Shown here: in pieces, positions 1 through 8,134 of the stretch | How positions within the stretch are numbered: position 1 is the first letter of the stretch | How the letters are laid out: the number at the start of each line of letters is the position of its first letter | NCBI GenBank assembly: GCA_036380875.1 | Contig: DASVDX010000088.1 | Location: forward strand, 1-64,000 | DNA: 64,000 nucleotides | Direction: 5' to 3' | DNA from: ZC4RG17 sp036380875 | GTDB taxonomy: Bacteria > Actinomycetota > Acidimicrobiia > Spongiisociales > ZC4RG35 | The notes under the pieces: generated by a model | Told to the model about the DNA's origin: nothing | The model's input: the letters and a program-made list of their open reading frames with translations, nothing else | The model's database searches: none | Translations under genes and position numbers: made by a program

Positions 1-1
1 G

Positions 2-625
2 GTGGCGCTCGAGAACCTCCTTCCCCAGTTGTCCGACGTCGTGACGGCCTTGGACGACCCGACCGGGCCGGATCTGGCTACCAGCACCGAGATACTTCTC
101 TCGGCAGAGTCGACGGCCCGAAGGCTGTTCTCGGCTGCAGGCTCGCTGCAGGAGGACGACTCTGACATACGGGCGGCAGCGGTGACAGGAGCGAGCGAGG
201 TCCTCGAGGTGACCTCGCGGGTCAACCGCCTTCTCGCCTACCGCCTGGCCGTCGACGGGATCCTGCAGCCTCCCGCCCTCCCTGACGCTCCAGGAAGCGA
301 CCAGTTGGCGGCGGTCACCGAAAGCGTCACCGGGTGGCGAGTGGAGGTGGAACTGGCTCTCGAAGAGATCACGTCTTCGGCGTTGCCCGCTCACAACGCC
401 CTTCTCGAGGAATGGATGAAGGGACTCGACGCCTGGCAGGCCCGGTACCTGGACGCCGTGCGTCAGGACGACGTCGAGGGCGCGGGGGCCGCTCGAGCCG
501 ACCTGCAGGACCAGCTGGCGTCCCTGGGTGCAGCGCTCCGGAGCGAACTCGCAACCGTCAGTGGGGAGCTGCTTTCGCAACTGGGCGACGCCACGACGGC
601 GATCGATCGCCTAGTCGGTGACTGA
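2..625 (+). CDS. Hypothetical helical protein, 5' end possibly cut by the window edge
   Basis: The 207 readable residues are rich in Ala, Leu, Glu and Asp with heptad-like spacing, so the product is probably mostly helical. I see no signal peptide, membrane segment or known motif. The GTG at base 2 lies at the window edge and may be internal, so the N-terminus is uncertain. The 3' end overlaps the convergent nrdR gene by 15 bases. I do not recognise the family and assign no function. Confidence 0.6.
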   Translation: MALENLLPQLSDVVTALDDPTGPDLATSTEILLSAESTARRLFSAAGSLQEDDSDIRAAAVTGASEVLEVTSRVNRLLAYRLAVDGILQPPALPDAPGSDQLAAVTESVTGWRVEVELALEEITSSALPAHNALLEEWMKGLDAWQARYLDAVRQDDVEGAGAARADLQDQLASLGAALRSELATVSGELLSQLGDATTAIDRLVGD

Positions 626-1063
626 CTCGAGGGCCGTGAGCTCCCGCTCGAAGTCCTCGGCGCCTTGGAACTCCTTGTAGACCGAGGCGAAGCGGAGGTA
701 GGCGACCTCGTCGATGGCGCGCAAGCGCTCGAGCACGGCTCTGCCGATGTCCTCGGAATCGACTGTGCCGCCTTTGGCGGTCATCTCCCGCTCGATGTCC
801 CTCACGAGCGATGAGACCTGGGTGGCAGACGCCGGGCGATCGGCCAGCGCCGCTCCGACGCCGGCAGTGAGCTTGGCCGGGTCGAATGGCTCGATCCTTC
901 CCGAGCGCTTTCGGACCATCAGCTGCCGCTCGCAGCGCTCGTAGGTGGTGAAACGAACGCCACATGACTCGCAGACCCGGCGGCGCCGAATGGCAGCCCC
1001 GTCATCGGCCGGGCGGCTGTCGATCACCCGGGTCTCGTCGGCCTGGCACTCTGGGCAACGCAT
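611..1063 (-). CDS. nrdR: Transcriptional repressor NrdR
   Basis: NrdR represses ribonucleotide reductase genes in response to ATP/dATP. The 150-residue length fits the family. The N-terminus carries the zinc ribbon, MRCPEC then CESCGVRF, followed by the Arg-rich linker (RRRRVCE) and an ATP-cone domain (LMVRKRSGRIEPFD onward). The gene lies just downstream of the LysM/lexA pair, as in mycobacteria (Rv2718c beside Rv2719c and Rv2720). A TAGGCT element 11 bases before the ATG could be its -10, giving a very short leader. No nrd gene is in the window. Confidence 0.97.
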   Translation of the reverse strand: MRCPECQADETRVIDSRPADDGAAIRRRRVCESCGVRFTTYERCERQLMVRKRSGRIEPFDPAKLTAGVGAALADRPASATQVSSLVRDIEREMTAKGGTVDSEDIGRAVLERLRAIDEVAYLRFASVYKEFQGAEDFERELTALESVTD

Positions 1064-1115
1064 CTGCGCCAGTCAGCCTACCGTCCGGAGCCGGTTTGGG
1101 CGCAGGGGCGACGGC

Positions 1116-2309
1116 TCAACCGGCCGGCTCCACCTGGAAGAAGATCCGCAGGGAGTCCCGGTCGAACCAGAGGGAGTAGTGCTTGTCCAGGTAGACAACC
1201 GAGTCGTCCAGCCCGTCCAGCACGGGGTTGTCGACGTTCAAACCGAGGGCCGACATCAGCTCGCGGCGGCCGGCGGGAGGCAAGCGGGGCTCCACCACTC
1301 CCACAGTGATGCCGAGGGCGCTCAGGACCTCGCGGTCGTCGGAGACGGTGCCGGACGGGTCGCCGATGAAAGTGACTCGCCGGACCTTCCCGTCCGCCAG
1401 GTCCCCTTCGATACGCACGAACAGCCCGGCGCTGAACGAGAATCGCCCGCCATCCACCGTGAGGTTGCTGGACGTGAGCGTCGAGCTCAACGGGCGCGCC
1501 ACTGCGTCCCAGCGTTCCGCTAGCTGCTCCGGGGTCATCTCCCACACCGAGCTGGCTAGATCGGCCGTCGTAGAGGCAGGAGGCTCAGTGGTCGGGGTCG
1601 TTGCCGGCGGCACGGTCGTTGCCGGCGGCTGCGTTGTCGCCGGAGCCGTGGGCGGAGGGTTCTCGGGCGCCACCGTGGTCGCAGGAAGAGTCGGCTCGGG
1701 GGCCGTGACCGTCACACCTGCGACCTCGGGAAGCTGGTCCGGCCCGGCATCGGCTTCTGTCGGCACCGAACCGTCGACTCCGGCCCGGGCATCACCGTAG
1801 AACGCCAATGACAGGCCGACGGCCAGAGCGGTGACCAACACCAACACACCCAAGCCGACGACGACCGACTGCAGGTTGGGCGTTGCCTTCCGGATCAGCG
1901 CCGCGAACGAGATCGTCCGCTGCTTGCGTCCCGCAGCCTTGACCCGGTCGGCGATCGACGTGGTTCCGTTGGACGACGGAGGTGCCGGCGGAGGCGCCGG
2001 TGGGCCGAACACAACAGGTGCCTCCTCGTCCGCGTCGCCCTCGGGGTCGGCGAAGAACCTCCTACGCAACGAGATCTCCTCACCCAGGCCGTCATCGACG
2101 TTGGGCTCGAAGATGAAGCTCTCGCTCCCATAGCGGAGCTCGTAGGTCCCCCGGCGCTTGGCGGCGACCTCCAGAGCGAGGATGGGCCACTGGAGCACCT
2201 CTTGGTTCGGACCGAGAGCGAGTCGAATCGAATCCGAGTTGAGGTGCAACTCGGCCGTCATGCGCTCGCCGTCTATGACGGCGTCGCCACGGTATTTCGT
2301 CGGCAACAT
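1116..2309 (-). CDS. Hypothetical single-pass membrane protein with Pro/Thr-rich linker
   Basis: About 397 residues. A roughly 100-residue cytoplasmic N-terminal domain resembles a small beta-rich module and is followed by a Pro-rich stretch, one transmembrane helix (about residues 148-171, SVVVGLGVLVLVTALAVG) and a long extracytoplasmic Pro/Thr/Ala linker. A globular C-terminal domain with no motif I recognise follows. I chose the ATG at 2309 because GGGG sits about five bases upstream and a GATAAT element lies near 2354-2359; a TTG at 2330 is the alternative. It lies between nrdR and the LysM gene on the same strand. Function unknown. Confidence 0.75.
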   Translation of the reverse strand: MLPTKYRGDAVIDGERMTAELHLNSDSIRLALGPNQEVLQWPILALEVAAKRRGTYELRYGSESFIFEPNVDDGLGEEISLRRRFFADPEGDADEEAPVVFGPPAPPPAPPSSNGTTSIADRVKAAGRKQRTISFAALIRKATPNLQSVVVGLGVLVLVTALAVGLSLAFYGDARAGVDGSVPTEADAGPDQLPEVAGVTVTAPEPTLPATTVAPENPPPTAPATTQPPATTVPPATTPTTEPPASTTADLASSVWEMTPEQLAERWDAVARPLSSTLTSSNLTVDGGRFSFSAGLFVRIEGDLADGKVRRVTFIGDPSGTVSDDREVLSALGITVGVVEPRLPPAGRRELMSALGLNVDNPVLDGLDDSVVYLDKHYSLWFDRDSLRIFFQVEPAG

Positions 2310-2395
2310 CAATCCCCAGCCCTCACCCAAGTCCTTGCCCTAGGGGTGCGGGCATTATCGCGCGGATTCGGCGATCAGGAAGCGGGCCTCGAGAA

Positions 2396-2686
2396 CTAAC
2401 TGGCGGGGAGCAGGATCCGCTGACCTGGGTAGATGGTGGCGTCGTCGAGCCCGTTCAACTCGAGGATGTGGTCGACCACCCGCCGCAAATCGGCTCCTGC
2501 GGGAGCTACCGAAGCGGCCAGATTCCACAGCGAGTCGCCGGCTGCCACCACATGGGTCGCCGGTGGTGGGGTGGGTTCTTCGGCGTCCGCCGAGGTGAGA
2601 AGGAAGAAGACCGCCATGACCGCCCCCGCCAGAACGAGCATCCTGAGGACGAGCAATCTGATGAGGTCGGGCGAGTTGTGGGTCAT
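2396..2686 (-). CDS. Small membrane-anchored LysM protein, candidate SOS cell-division suppressor
   Basis: 96 residues: an N-terminal membrane helix (about residues 13-31), a short Pro-rich spacer and one LysM domain (HVVAAGDSLWNLA ... YPGQRILLP), which binds peptidoglycan. It is transcribed divergently from lexA behind a promoter that carries two LexA-type boxes. The same layout exists for YneA (Bacillus), DivS (Corynebacterium) and Rv2719c (Mycobacterium), which delay division during DNA damage. The role here is inferred from architecture, position and the boxes. Sequence identity to those proteins is probably low outside the LysM fold. Confidence 0.85.
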   Translation of the reverse strand: MTHNSPDLIRLLVLRMLVLAGAVMAVFFLLTSADAEEPTPPPATHVVAAGDSLWNLAASVAPAGADLRRVVDHILELNGLDDATIYPGQRILLPAS

Positions 2687-2798
2687 TCGGTCTTCGCTCC
2701 TTCTCTACCCCGGTTCTCGGGTCGGTGCTCGGCTCTCGGCCCACCGAGACCGTCCTCCCAAGGACCTGCTCCCTACCTCGTGGGGCTGGTGCCCCTGG

Positions 2799-2814
2799 GG
2801 GAACAGGTGTTCGA
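2799..2814. promoter_or_regulatory. SOS box 3 (LexA site, weaker left half)
   Basis: GGGAACAGGTGTTCGA keeps a perfect right half and GAAC of the left half. It sits at the predicted transcription start of the LysM gene. Confidence 0.65.
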
Positions 2815-2815
2815 T

Positions 2816-2845
2816 AGCTTATCGAACGAGCGTTCGAGTTGTCAA
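2816..2845 (-). promoter_or_regulatory. Promoter of the LysM gene
   Basis: Read on the minus strand: -35 TTGACA (2845-2840), an 18-base spacer, and -10 TAAGCT (2821-2816). The -35 is a perfect consensus. The spacer is almost entirely filled by a perfect SOS box, so LexA binding should exclude RNA polymerase. Confidence 0.75.
2822..2837. promoter_or_regulatory. SOS box 1 (LexA site), perfect palindrome
   Basis: TCGAACGAGCGTTCGA matches the actinobacterial consensus TCGAAC-N4-GTTCGA at all 12 defined positions. It lies between the -35 and -10 of the LysM promoter. Confidence 0.92.
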
Positions 2846-2846
2846 G

Positions 2847-2862
2847 TCGAACATATGTTTGA
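2847..2862. promoter_or_regulatory. SOS box 2 (LexA site)
   Basis: TCGAACATATGTTTGA differs from consensus at one position in the right half. It overlaps the predicted lexA -35 element (2859-2864). Confidence 0.85.
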
Positions 2863-2887
2863 AACGCGAAATCCGCCCAGCTAGAGT
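2859..2887 (+). promoter_or_regulatory. Promoter of lexA
   Basis: -35 TTGAAA (2859-2864), 17-base spacer, -10 TAGAGT (2882-2887). SOS box 2 overlaps the -35 and box 4 follows the -10, an arrangement expected for autorepression. Confidence 0.7.
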
Positions 2888-2903
2888 GGGAACGTCCGTT
2901 CGA
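2888..2903. promoter_or_regulatory. SOS box 4 (LexA site, weaker left half)
   Basis: GGGAACGTCCGTTCGA has the same two left-half mismatches as box 3. It begins directly after the predicted lexA -10 and covers the expected start of transcription. Confidence 0.65.
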
Positions 2904-2934
2904 TGACGGGCACGGTCCGACCCAGGAGGAGACG

Positions 2935-2964
2935 GTGCAGAGACGGTGCAGGAGGAGACGGTGA
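2935..2964 (+). CDS. Putative nine-codon Arg-rich upstream reading frame in the lexA leader
   Basis: A GTG at 2935 has its own Shine-Dalgarno (AGGAGG 2924-2929, five-base spacer) and would encode MQRRCRRRR. It stops at a TGA (2962-2964) that overlaps the lexA GTG as GTGA. It contains consecutive AGG AGG AGA codons, rare in GC-rich genomes, and those bases are also the lexA Shine-Dalgarno. It exists because a 15-base unit (CAGGAGGAGACGGTG) is duplicated at 2923-2937 and 2949-2963. Whether it is translated is unknown. Confidence 0.35.
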   Translation: MQRRCRRRR

Positions 2965-3587
2965 CAGAGTTGAGCGAACGCCAGCAACAGGTCCTGGACT
3001 ACATCAGGACGGTGGTCGCCGACCGGGGCTATCCCCCGTCGGTTCGAGAGATCGGCGAGGCGCTGGGCCTGTCGTCACCGTCGACGGTTCACAGTCACCT
3101 CTCGGCTCTCGTCAAGGCGGGCATGATCCGCCGCGATCCCTCGAAGCCGCGGGCGATCGAGGTGCTCGACACTCGGACCACCCCTTCCCGGGTCCACGAC
3201 GAGAATCTGCGCGAGGTGCCACTCGTGGGCCGCATTGCCGCCGGCAGCCCGGTGCTCGCCACCGAGGACATCGAAGACGTCTACTCCCTCCCCACTTCAC
3301 TCGTCGGATCGGGCCCCGTCTTCATGCTGCGAGTCAAAGGCGACTCCATGGTCGACGCCGGCATCCTCGACGGAGACCTGGTGGTGGTGCGTCGCCAACC
3401 CGACGCCAACGACGGCGACATCGTGGCGGCGATGATCGAAGGCGAGGAGGCGACGGTCAAGCGCCTGTTCCGGCGCGACGGCAAGGTGGTCCTACGCGCC
3501 GAGAACCCCGCCTACTCCGACATGGTGTTCGACCGAGACGTCGCCATTCTCGGCAAAGTGGTGAGCGTGCTCAGGAAGCTGCGCTGA
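2961..3587 (+). CDS. lexA: SOS repressor LexA
   Basis: LexA represses DNA-damage genes and cleaves itself when RecA filaments form. From the GTG at 2961 the protein has 208 residues. The N-terminal winged helix is typical (PPSVREIGEALGLSS, STVHSHLSALVKAG). The autocleavage site is Ala-Gly in VGRIAAGSPV (about residues 94-95); the catalytic pair is Ser129 (KGDSMVDAG) and Lys167 (EATVKRL). AGGAGG lies five bases upstream of 2961. A GTG at 2946 would add five residues but has a poorer ribosome site. The 3' end overlaps convergent dapF by 17 bases. Confidence 0.98.
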   Translation: MTELSERQQQVLDYIRTVVADRGYPPSVREIGEALGLSSPSTVHSHLSALVKAGMIRRDPSKPRAIEVLDTRTTPSRVHDENLREVPLVGRIAAGSPVLATEDIEDVYSLPTSLVGSGPVFMLRVKGDSMVDAGILDGDLVVVRRQPDANDGDIVAAMIEGEEATVKRLFRRDGKVVLRAENPAYSDMVFDRDVAILGKVVSVLRKLR

Positions 3588-4320
3588 GCTCCGGCCACTC
3601 GCCCCAGAAGACGCTGACGGCTGGGCCGATCAGGTAAGCGTCTCCCTGGTCGAAGAAGACCTGACCCACGCCACCCGGCACGACGACCGTGACCGGTTCG
3701 GTCGACTGGCCCACTGCGACGGCAGTCGCTGCCACCATGCCGCTTCCGCAGGCCAGCGTTTCCCCCACTCCCCTCTCCCACACCCGCATCCGGATCCGAC
3801 GCTGGTCTTCCACGGTGACGAATTCGACGTTGGTGCCTTCCGGGAAGGCGGGATCCGACGATACGAGCGGGCCTTCCTCCTCCACGACCACCCCATACGG
3901 ATCGTCGACGAGAGTCACCGCGTGGGGGTTGCCCACGCTCGCTTCGTGGAACACCCGGTCCCCGATCGTCAGCATCCCGCCGATCGTCACCTGCCCCACC
4001 TCGACCGTGATGGTGTCCCCGTTCACGAGGGCCCGCCTCTCCCCGACCGGCGTGACGATCGAGAACCACTCGTTCTCCTTCTCCCAGCCGCGCATCACGG
4101 CGAAGAGAGCGACACAGCGGAGGCCGTTGCCGCACATCTGCGCCGGTGAGCCGTCGGCGTTCCAGTAGCGCATCGACGGGAAGTCGTCGACCACGAGGAG
4201 TCCATCGGCTCCTATCCCCCGGCGACGATCGCAGAGGCGACGGACGAGGTCGGGATCCGGAGTGAGGCCCTCGACCACGACGAAGTCGTTGCCCAAAGCC
4301 TCCATCTTCGTGAATTTCAT
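3571..4320 (-). CDS. dapF: Diaminopimelate epimerase DapF
   Basis: DapF converts LL- to meso-diaminopimelate for lysine and peptidoglycan synthesis. At 249 residues it is slightly short for the family. It has the N-terminal GNDFVVVEG signature and both catalytic cysteines, in MCGNGLRC and in LACGSGMVAA. The ATG overlaps the miaA stop by four bases (ATGA), so the two are translationally coupled in a miaB-miaA-dapF operon, as is usual in actinobacteria. dapA is also in the window, at 28.9 kb. Confidence 0.97.
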   Translation of the reverse strand: MKFTKMEALGNDFVVVEGLTPDPDLVRRLCDRRRGIGADGLLVVDDFPSMRYWNADGSPAQMCGNGLRCVALFAVMRGWEKENEWFSIVTPVGERRALVNGDTITVEVGQVTIGGMLTIGDRVFHEASVGNPHAVTLVDDPYGVVVEEEGPLVSSDPAFPEGTNVEFVTVEDQRRIRMRVWERGVGETLACGSGMVAATAVAVGQSTEPVTVVVPGGVGQVFFDQGDAYLIGPAVSVFWGEWPELSAAS

Positions 4321-5207
4321 GGTCGGGCCTCCCTGAGGACGGTCTCCACGGCAGTTTCGTCGTTACCGTCCAGCCACTTCAGTCGGGGATCGCGCCGGAA
4401 AAAGGTTCGTTGCCGCTTGACGAGCCGCAGGGTGGCCCGGGCCGCCTCCTGGAAGCCGGACTCCACGTCCAGTTCGCCTCTCACCACCGGCAGGAGTTGC
4501 TTGTATCCGACCGCCTGAGCGGCAGTCGGGCCGAGTCGAGGTGCCAGCCGCTCGACTTCCTCCAGGAGCCCGGCCCGCCGCATGGTGGCCAAACGCTCCT
4601 CGACTCGCCCTTCGATGTTGTCGGTGTCGATTCCGAACCCGACGAACGGCAACTCCGGCCGGTACTCGTGGAAGCGGCGCCGCTCTTCGGTGACGGCGAG
4701 CGCAGATGGGGTGACACCTCCCACCCTCAGGGCCTCGACCGCCCTCTTGACCCGCCGCGGATTCGAGAAATCGACGTATCGACCAGCATCGGGGTCGGCT
4801 GCTTCCAACTCTCGGATCAGCTCTTCGACGGAACCCTTCTCGATTTCGGCGCGCACTGCCGGATCGAACGGCCGGAACAGCATCGGGTCGACGACGGAGC
4901 GGAAGTGGAGGCCGGAGCCACCGACGATCAGGACGACCGGCGCGGTGGTGTGCTCGATCGCTTGACGGGCGAGGCGGCGGAATCGAGCGACCGTGAAGGG
5001 CTCCTGGGGCTCCGCTATGTCGATCATGTGGTGCCTGACCCGCTCCCTCTCGTCCGGGGTGGGCTTGGCGGTACCGATATCCATTCCGCGATACACCTGC
5101 ATCGAGTCAACGGAGAGGATCTCGGCGCCGACGCGCTCGGCGATCTCCATGGCGAGGCGAGACTTGCCGGCAGCTGTGGGACCGACGAGGGCGATGAGAC
5201 GGGTCAG
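4317..5207 (-). CDS. miaA: tRNA dimethylallyltransferase MiaA, apparent CTG start
   Basis: MiaA transfers dimethylallyl from DMAPP to N6 of A37 in tRNAs reading UNN codons. The 296-residue product begins at the family N-terminus with the P-loop LVGPTAAGKS, then DSMQVYRGMDIGTAKP. No ATG, GTG or TTG lies in frame between this point and distant codons deep inside miaB, and the next ATG falls after the P-loop. The CTG at 5207 has GGGGAG six bases upstream and overlaps the miaB TGA as CTGA. The product supplies the substrate that MiaB, encoded upstream, then methylthiolates. Confidence 0.95.
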   Translation of the reverse strand: MTRLIALVGPTAAGKSRLAMEIAERVGAEILSVDSMQVYRGMDIGTAKPTPDERERVRHHMIDIAEPQEPFTVARFRRLARQAIEHTTAPVVLIVGGSGLHFRSVVDPMLFRPFDPAVRAEIEKGSVEELIRELEAADPDAGRYVDFSNPRRVKRAVEALRVGGVTPSALAVTEERRRFHEYRPELPFVGFGIDTDNIEGRVEERLATMRRAGLLEEVERLAPRLGPTAAQAVGYKQLLPVVRGELDVESGFQEAARATLRLVKRQRTFFRRDPRLKWLDGNDETAVETVLREARP

Positions 5208-6589
5208 ACCGGTCTCCCCACGAGGTGATGCTGGTACGCCTCGGTCAGCTCGACGTCGAGGAACGTGCCAGGGGCGTATGTGCCGGCGACGTGCACGACC
5301 TTCCCTCCCCGCGTGCGGGTCGTGGCCACCGACGGATCCTTCTTGGAGGGCCCTTCGCTCAGCACCTCCACCCTTCGGCCCACCCATTCTGCGTTCCGCT
5401 CGCCCGCGATCCGATTCTGGGCCTCGACCAGGCGCTGGAATCGCTCCTGGACCACGTCGGGGTCGACGAACTTGTCGGTCATCTCGGCGGCCTGAGTCCC
5501 GGGGCGTGGCGAGAAGATGAACATGAAGGCCGAGTCGAACCGGGCCTCCTCGATCACCTCCATCGTCATCTCGAAGTCCTCCTCGGTCTCGCCGGGGAAC
5601 CCGACGATGACGTCGGTTGTGACCGTGAGGTCGGGAATGATCTCACGTGCCATCGCCAGCCGATCCATGAAGCGCTGCCGGTTGTAGCCGCGGTGCATGC
5701 GGGCGAGGATGCGGTCCGATCCGCTCTGGAGAGGCAGGTGGAGCTGCTCGCAGACTGCCTCGGTCTCGGCCATGGCCAGGGCGACTTCCCGGCGGAAGTC
5801 CGCCGGATGCGGGCTCGTGAACCGCACCCGCCGGATCCCCTCGACGGCTCCGACCTGTCGGAGGAGCTCGGCGAAGATCGGCCGACGGCGCCCGTCGATG
5901 GCGAGGTCACGACCATAGGTGTCGACGTTCTGTCCGAGGAGGGTCACCTCGACGACTCCTTCGGAAGCGAGGCGTTCCACCTCGGCGACGATGTCGCCGG
6001 GACGGCGGGACACCTCGGGCCCCCGCACCGAAGGCACGATGCAGAACGTGCAGGTGTTGTTGCAGCCGATCTGGATCGTCACCCACGCCGAGTGGGCCTG
6101 TTCTCGCCGGACAGGCAGGATCGACGGCATCGCCTCGAGTTCGTCGACCACCTCCGTGATGCCTCCCCACTCCTCGGCGTGGTCCATCAGGTCGAGGACC
6201 CGGTCGAGGTTGTGGGTTCCCATCACGACGTCGACCCACGGGGCGCGTTCCCGCACCAGCTCACGGTCCTTCTGGGCGGCGCATCCGCCGACTACGAGCA
6301 TCGCCTCGGGACGGGCATCTTTCAGCTTCTTCAGGTGCCCGAGCGTGCCATAGAGGCGGTTGTCAGCGTTCTCGCGGATCGTGCACGTGTTGATGAAGAT
6401 GACGTCAGCATCTTCCAGGGAGTCCGTCCGCACCATCCCGTCGAGCTCGAACAACCCGGCGATCCGCTCCGAGTCGTGCTCGTTCATCTGGCAGCCGAAC
6501 GTGCGGATCAGGTAGCGCTTGCCGGGCCGCGTCGGCTTGCGACGCGGCGGGTAGCGCCTCGTAGGCGTCGGGAGGGCGGTTGTGGTCAT
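5204..6589 (-). CDS. miaB: tRNA-2-methylthio-N6-dimethylallyladenosine synthase MiaB
   Basis: Radical SAM methylthiotransferase acting on i6A37 of tRNA, 461 residues. N-terminal UPF0004 domain cysteines are in TFGCQMNEHD, INTCTIREN and VVGGCAAQ; the radical SAM cluster motif is CNNTCTFC; a C-terminal TRAM domain follows. An extra N-terminal stretch of about 24 residues, rich in Arg, Pro and Thr, precedes the family core. It is followed directly by miaA, which makes its substrate. Confidence 0.97.
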   Translation of the reverse strand: MTTTALPTPTRRYPPRRKPTRPGKRYLIRTFGCQMNEHDSERIAGLFELDGMVRTDSLEDADVIFINTCTIRENADNRLYGTLGHLKKLKDARPEAMLVVGGCAAQKDRELVRERAPWVDVVMGTHNLDRVLDLMDHAEEWGGITEVVDELEAMPSILPVRREQAHSAWVTIQIGCNNTCTFCIVPSVRGPEVSRRPGDIVAEVERLASEGVVEVTLLGQNVDTYGRDLAIDGRRRPIFAELLRQVGAVEGIRRVRFTSPHPADFRREVALAMAETEAVCEQLHLPLQSGSDRILARMHRGYNRQRFMDRLAMAREIIPDLTVTTDVIVGFPGETEEDFEMTMEVIEEARFDSAFMFIFSPRPGTQAAEMTDKFVDPDVVQERFQRLVEAQNRIAGERNAEWVGRRVEVLSEGPSKKDPSVATTRTRGGKVVHVAGTYAPGTFLDVELTEAYQHHLVGRPV

Positions 6590-6592
6590 GGT

Positions 6593-8134
6593 TCAGCGAG
6601 CGAAATCGGTGGCGCGGAACTCGCGGATCACCGTCACCTGGATCGTGCCCGGGTACTGGAGATCCTCCTCCAGTTTACGGGCGATCCGGCGTGCCAGATC
6701 ATTCGCTTCGAGATCCGTGACCTGGCCGGGATCCACCATCACGCGCACCTCACGGCCAGCCTGCAGGGCGAAGACCCGCTCCACCCCGTCGAACTCCCGG
6801 GCCAGGTTCTCCAGCCGCTCAAGCCGCCTGACATAGGACTCGAGGGTCTCCCGCCTCGCGCCTGGGCGCGCGGCCGACACCGCGTCCGCCGCCTGCACCA
6901 GCACCGCCAGGATGGTGCGAGGCTCCACCTCGTTGTGATGGGCCTCGATGCCGTGCACGACCGCCGGGTCCTCGCCGAACCGGCGTGCGATCTCGGCGCC
7001 GATCAGGGCGTGGGAGCCCTCCACTTCGTGTGTCACCGCCTTGCCGATGTCGTGCAGTAGGGCGGCTCGCCGCACAGGAGCAGGGTCGACGCCTAGTTCG
7101 GTGGCGAGCATCGACGCCAGATGGGCGGACTCGACCAGATGGTTGAGGACGTTCTGGCCGTACGAGGTGCGGAACTTGAGCCGACCCAGCAGCGTGACCA
7201 GCTCGGGGTGCATCCGGGTGAGCCCGACTTCGAGAAGCGCCCACTCACCGGCGTCACGAACGCTCTGCTCGACCTCGGCCCGTGCCTTCTCATAGGCCTC
7301 TTCGATCGAGGCGGGATGGATGCGGCCGTCGGCCACGAGCTTCTCCAAGGTGATCCTCGCCACTTCCCTCCGTACCGGGTCGAACGAGCTGACTGACACG
7401 GCCTCCGGGGTGTCGTCGACGATCAGGTTGACTCCCGTGATCTGCTCGAGATGGCGGATGTTGCGGCCCTCCCGGCCGATGATCCGGCCTTTCATGTCGT
7501 CGCTCGGCAAGGAGACCGTCGAGACGGTGGTCTCGGTCACGACTTCCGCCGCCAGGCGCTGGATGGCCGTGGCCAGGATGCGCCGGGCGCGTTTGTCGGC
7601 TTCCTCCCTCGCTTTGATCTCCAGGTCACGCACGAGGATCATCGCCTCCCGGCGCGCCTCCTCCTCGACCTGAGTGAGGAGCTCCTCTTTGGCGGCGCGG
7701 GAGTCGAGGCCGGCGAGACGCTCCAGGTCTGCCCGGGCGGACTCACGCATCTTCTCGGCGGCCTGGCGGGCCTCGGCGAGCTCCTCTTCACGCTGGATGA
7801 GCATCCGCTCGCGGTTGGCGAGGTTTGCCGCCCGTTGTTCGAGTGTCGCCTCCCGCTGGTTGAGCCTGCTCTCGAGTGCGCCCACCTCGAGCCGACGCTG
7901 CTCCAGGTTGGCGTCCTCCCGCTCCCGGTAGGCCTCTGCTCTGGCTCTGCCCTCCTCCTCCGCTCGGGCCAGGATGCGCTGGGCTTCCAGCCGGGCCTGA
8001 CCGAGCGTCTCCTCGGCGGTCTGCTTTTCGCTTTGCCGCTTCCTGGCGGCGACGAAGTTGGCGAGGGCATAGCCGACCACGGCGGCCGCGACGGCCACCA
8101 CTGCCGTCAACACCACCACCTGCACGTCACTCAT
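6593..8134 (-). CDS. rny: Ribonuclease Y
   Basis: RNase Y is a membrane-anchored endoribonuclease that starts mRNA decay. The 513 residues contain an N-terminal membrane helix (about 5-25), a long Glu/Arg-rich coiled coil (about 30-190), a KH domain (GRIIGREGRNIRHLEQITG) and an HD domain with LLHDIGKA and the distal IEAHHNE. The ATG has GAGAGGAG nine bases upstream. RNase J is also encoded in this window, so both major 5'-end and internal mRNA decay enzymes are present. Confidence 0.97.
   Translation of the reverse strand: MSDVQVVVLTAVVAVAAAVVGYALANFVAARKRQSEKQTAEETLGQARLEAQRILARAEEEGRARAEAYREREDANLEQRRLEVGALESRLNQREATLEQRAANLANRERMLIQREEELAEARQAAEKMRESARADLERLAGLDSRAAKEELLTQVEEEARREAMILVRDLEIKAREEADKRARRILATAIQRLAAEVVTETTVSTVSLPSDDMKGRIIGREGRNIRHLEQITGVNLIVDDTPEAVSVSSFDPVRREVARITLEKLVADGRIHPASIEEAYEKARAEVEQSVRDAGEWALLEVGLTRMHPELVTLLGRLKFRTSYGQNVLNHLVESAHLASMLATELGVDPAPVRRAALLHDIGKAVTHEVEGSHALIGAEIARRFGEDPAVVHGIEAHHNEVEPRTILAVLVQAADAVSAARPGARRETLESYVRRLERLENLAREFDGVERVFALQAGREVRVMVDPGQVTDLEANDLARRIARKLEEDLQYPGTIQVTVIREFRATDFAR

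Noticed and set aside
5225..7060. Long plus-strand open frame of over 600 codons
   Set aside because: It runs antisense to miaB and rny, has no recognisable domain and its composition (Asp, His, Arg, Gly-rich) is typical of reverse-frame reading in GC-rich DNA.
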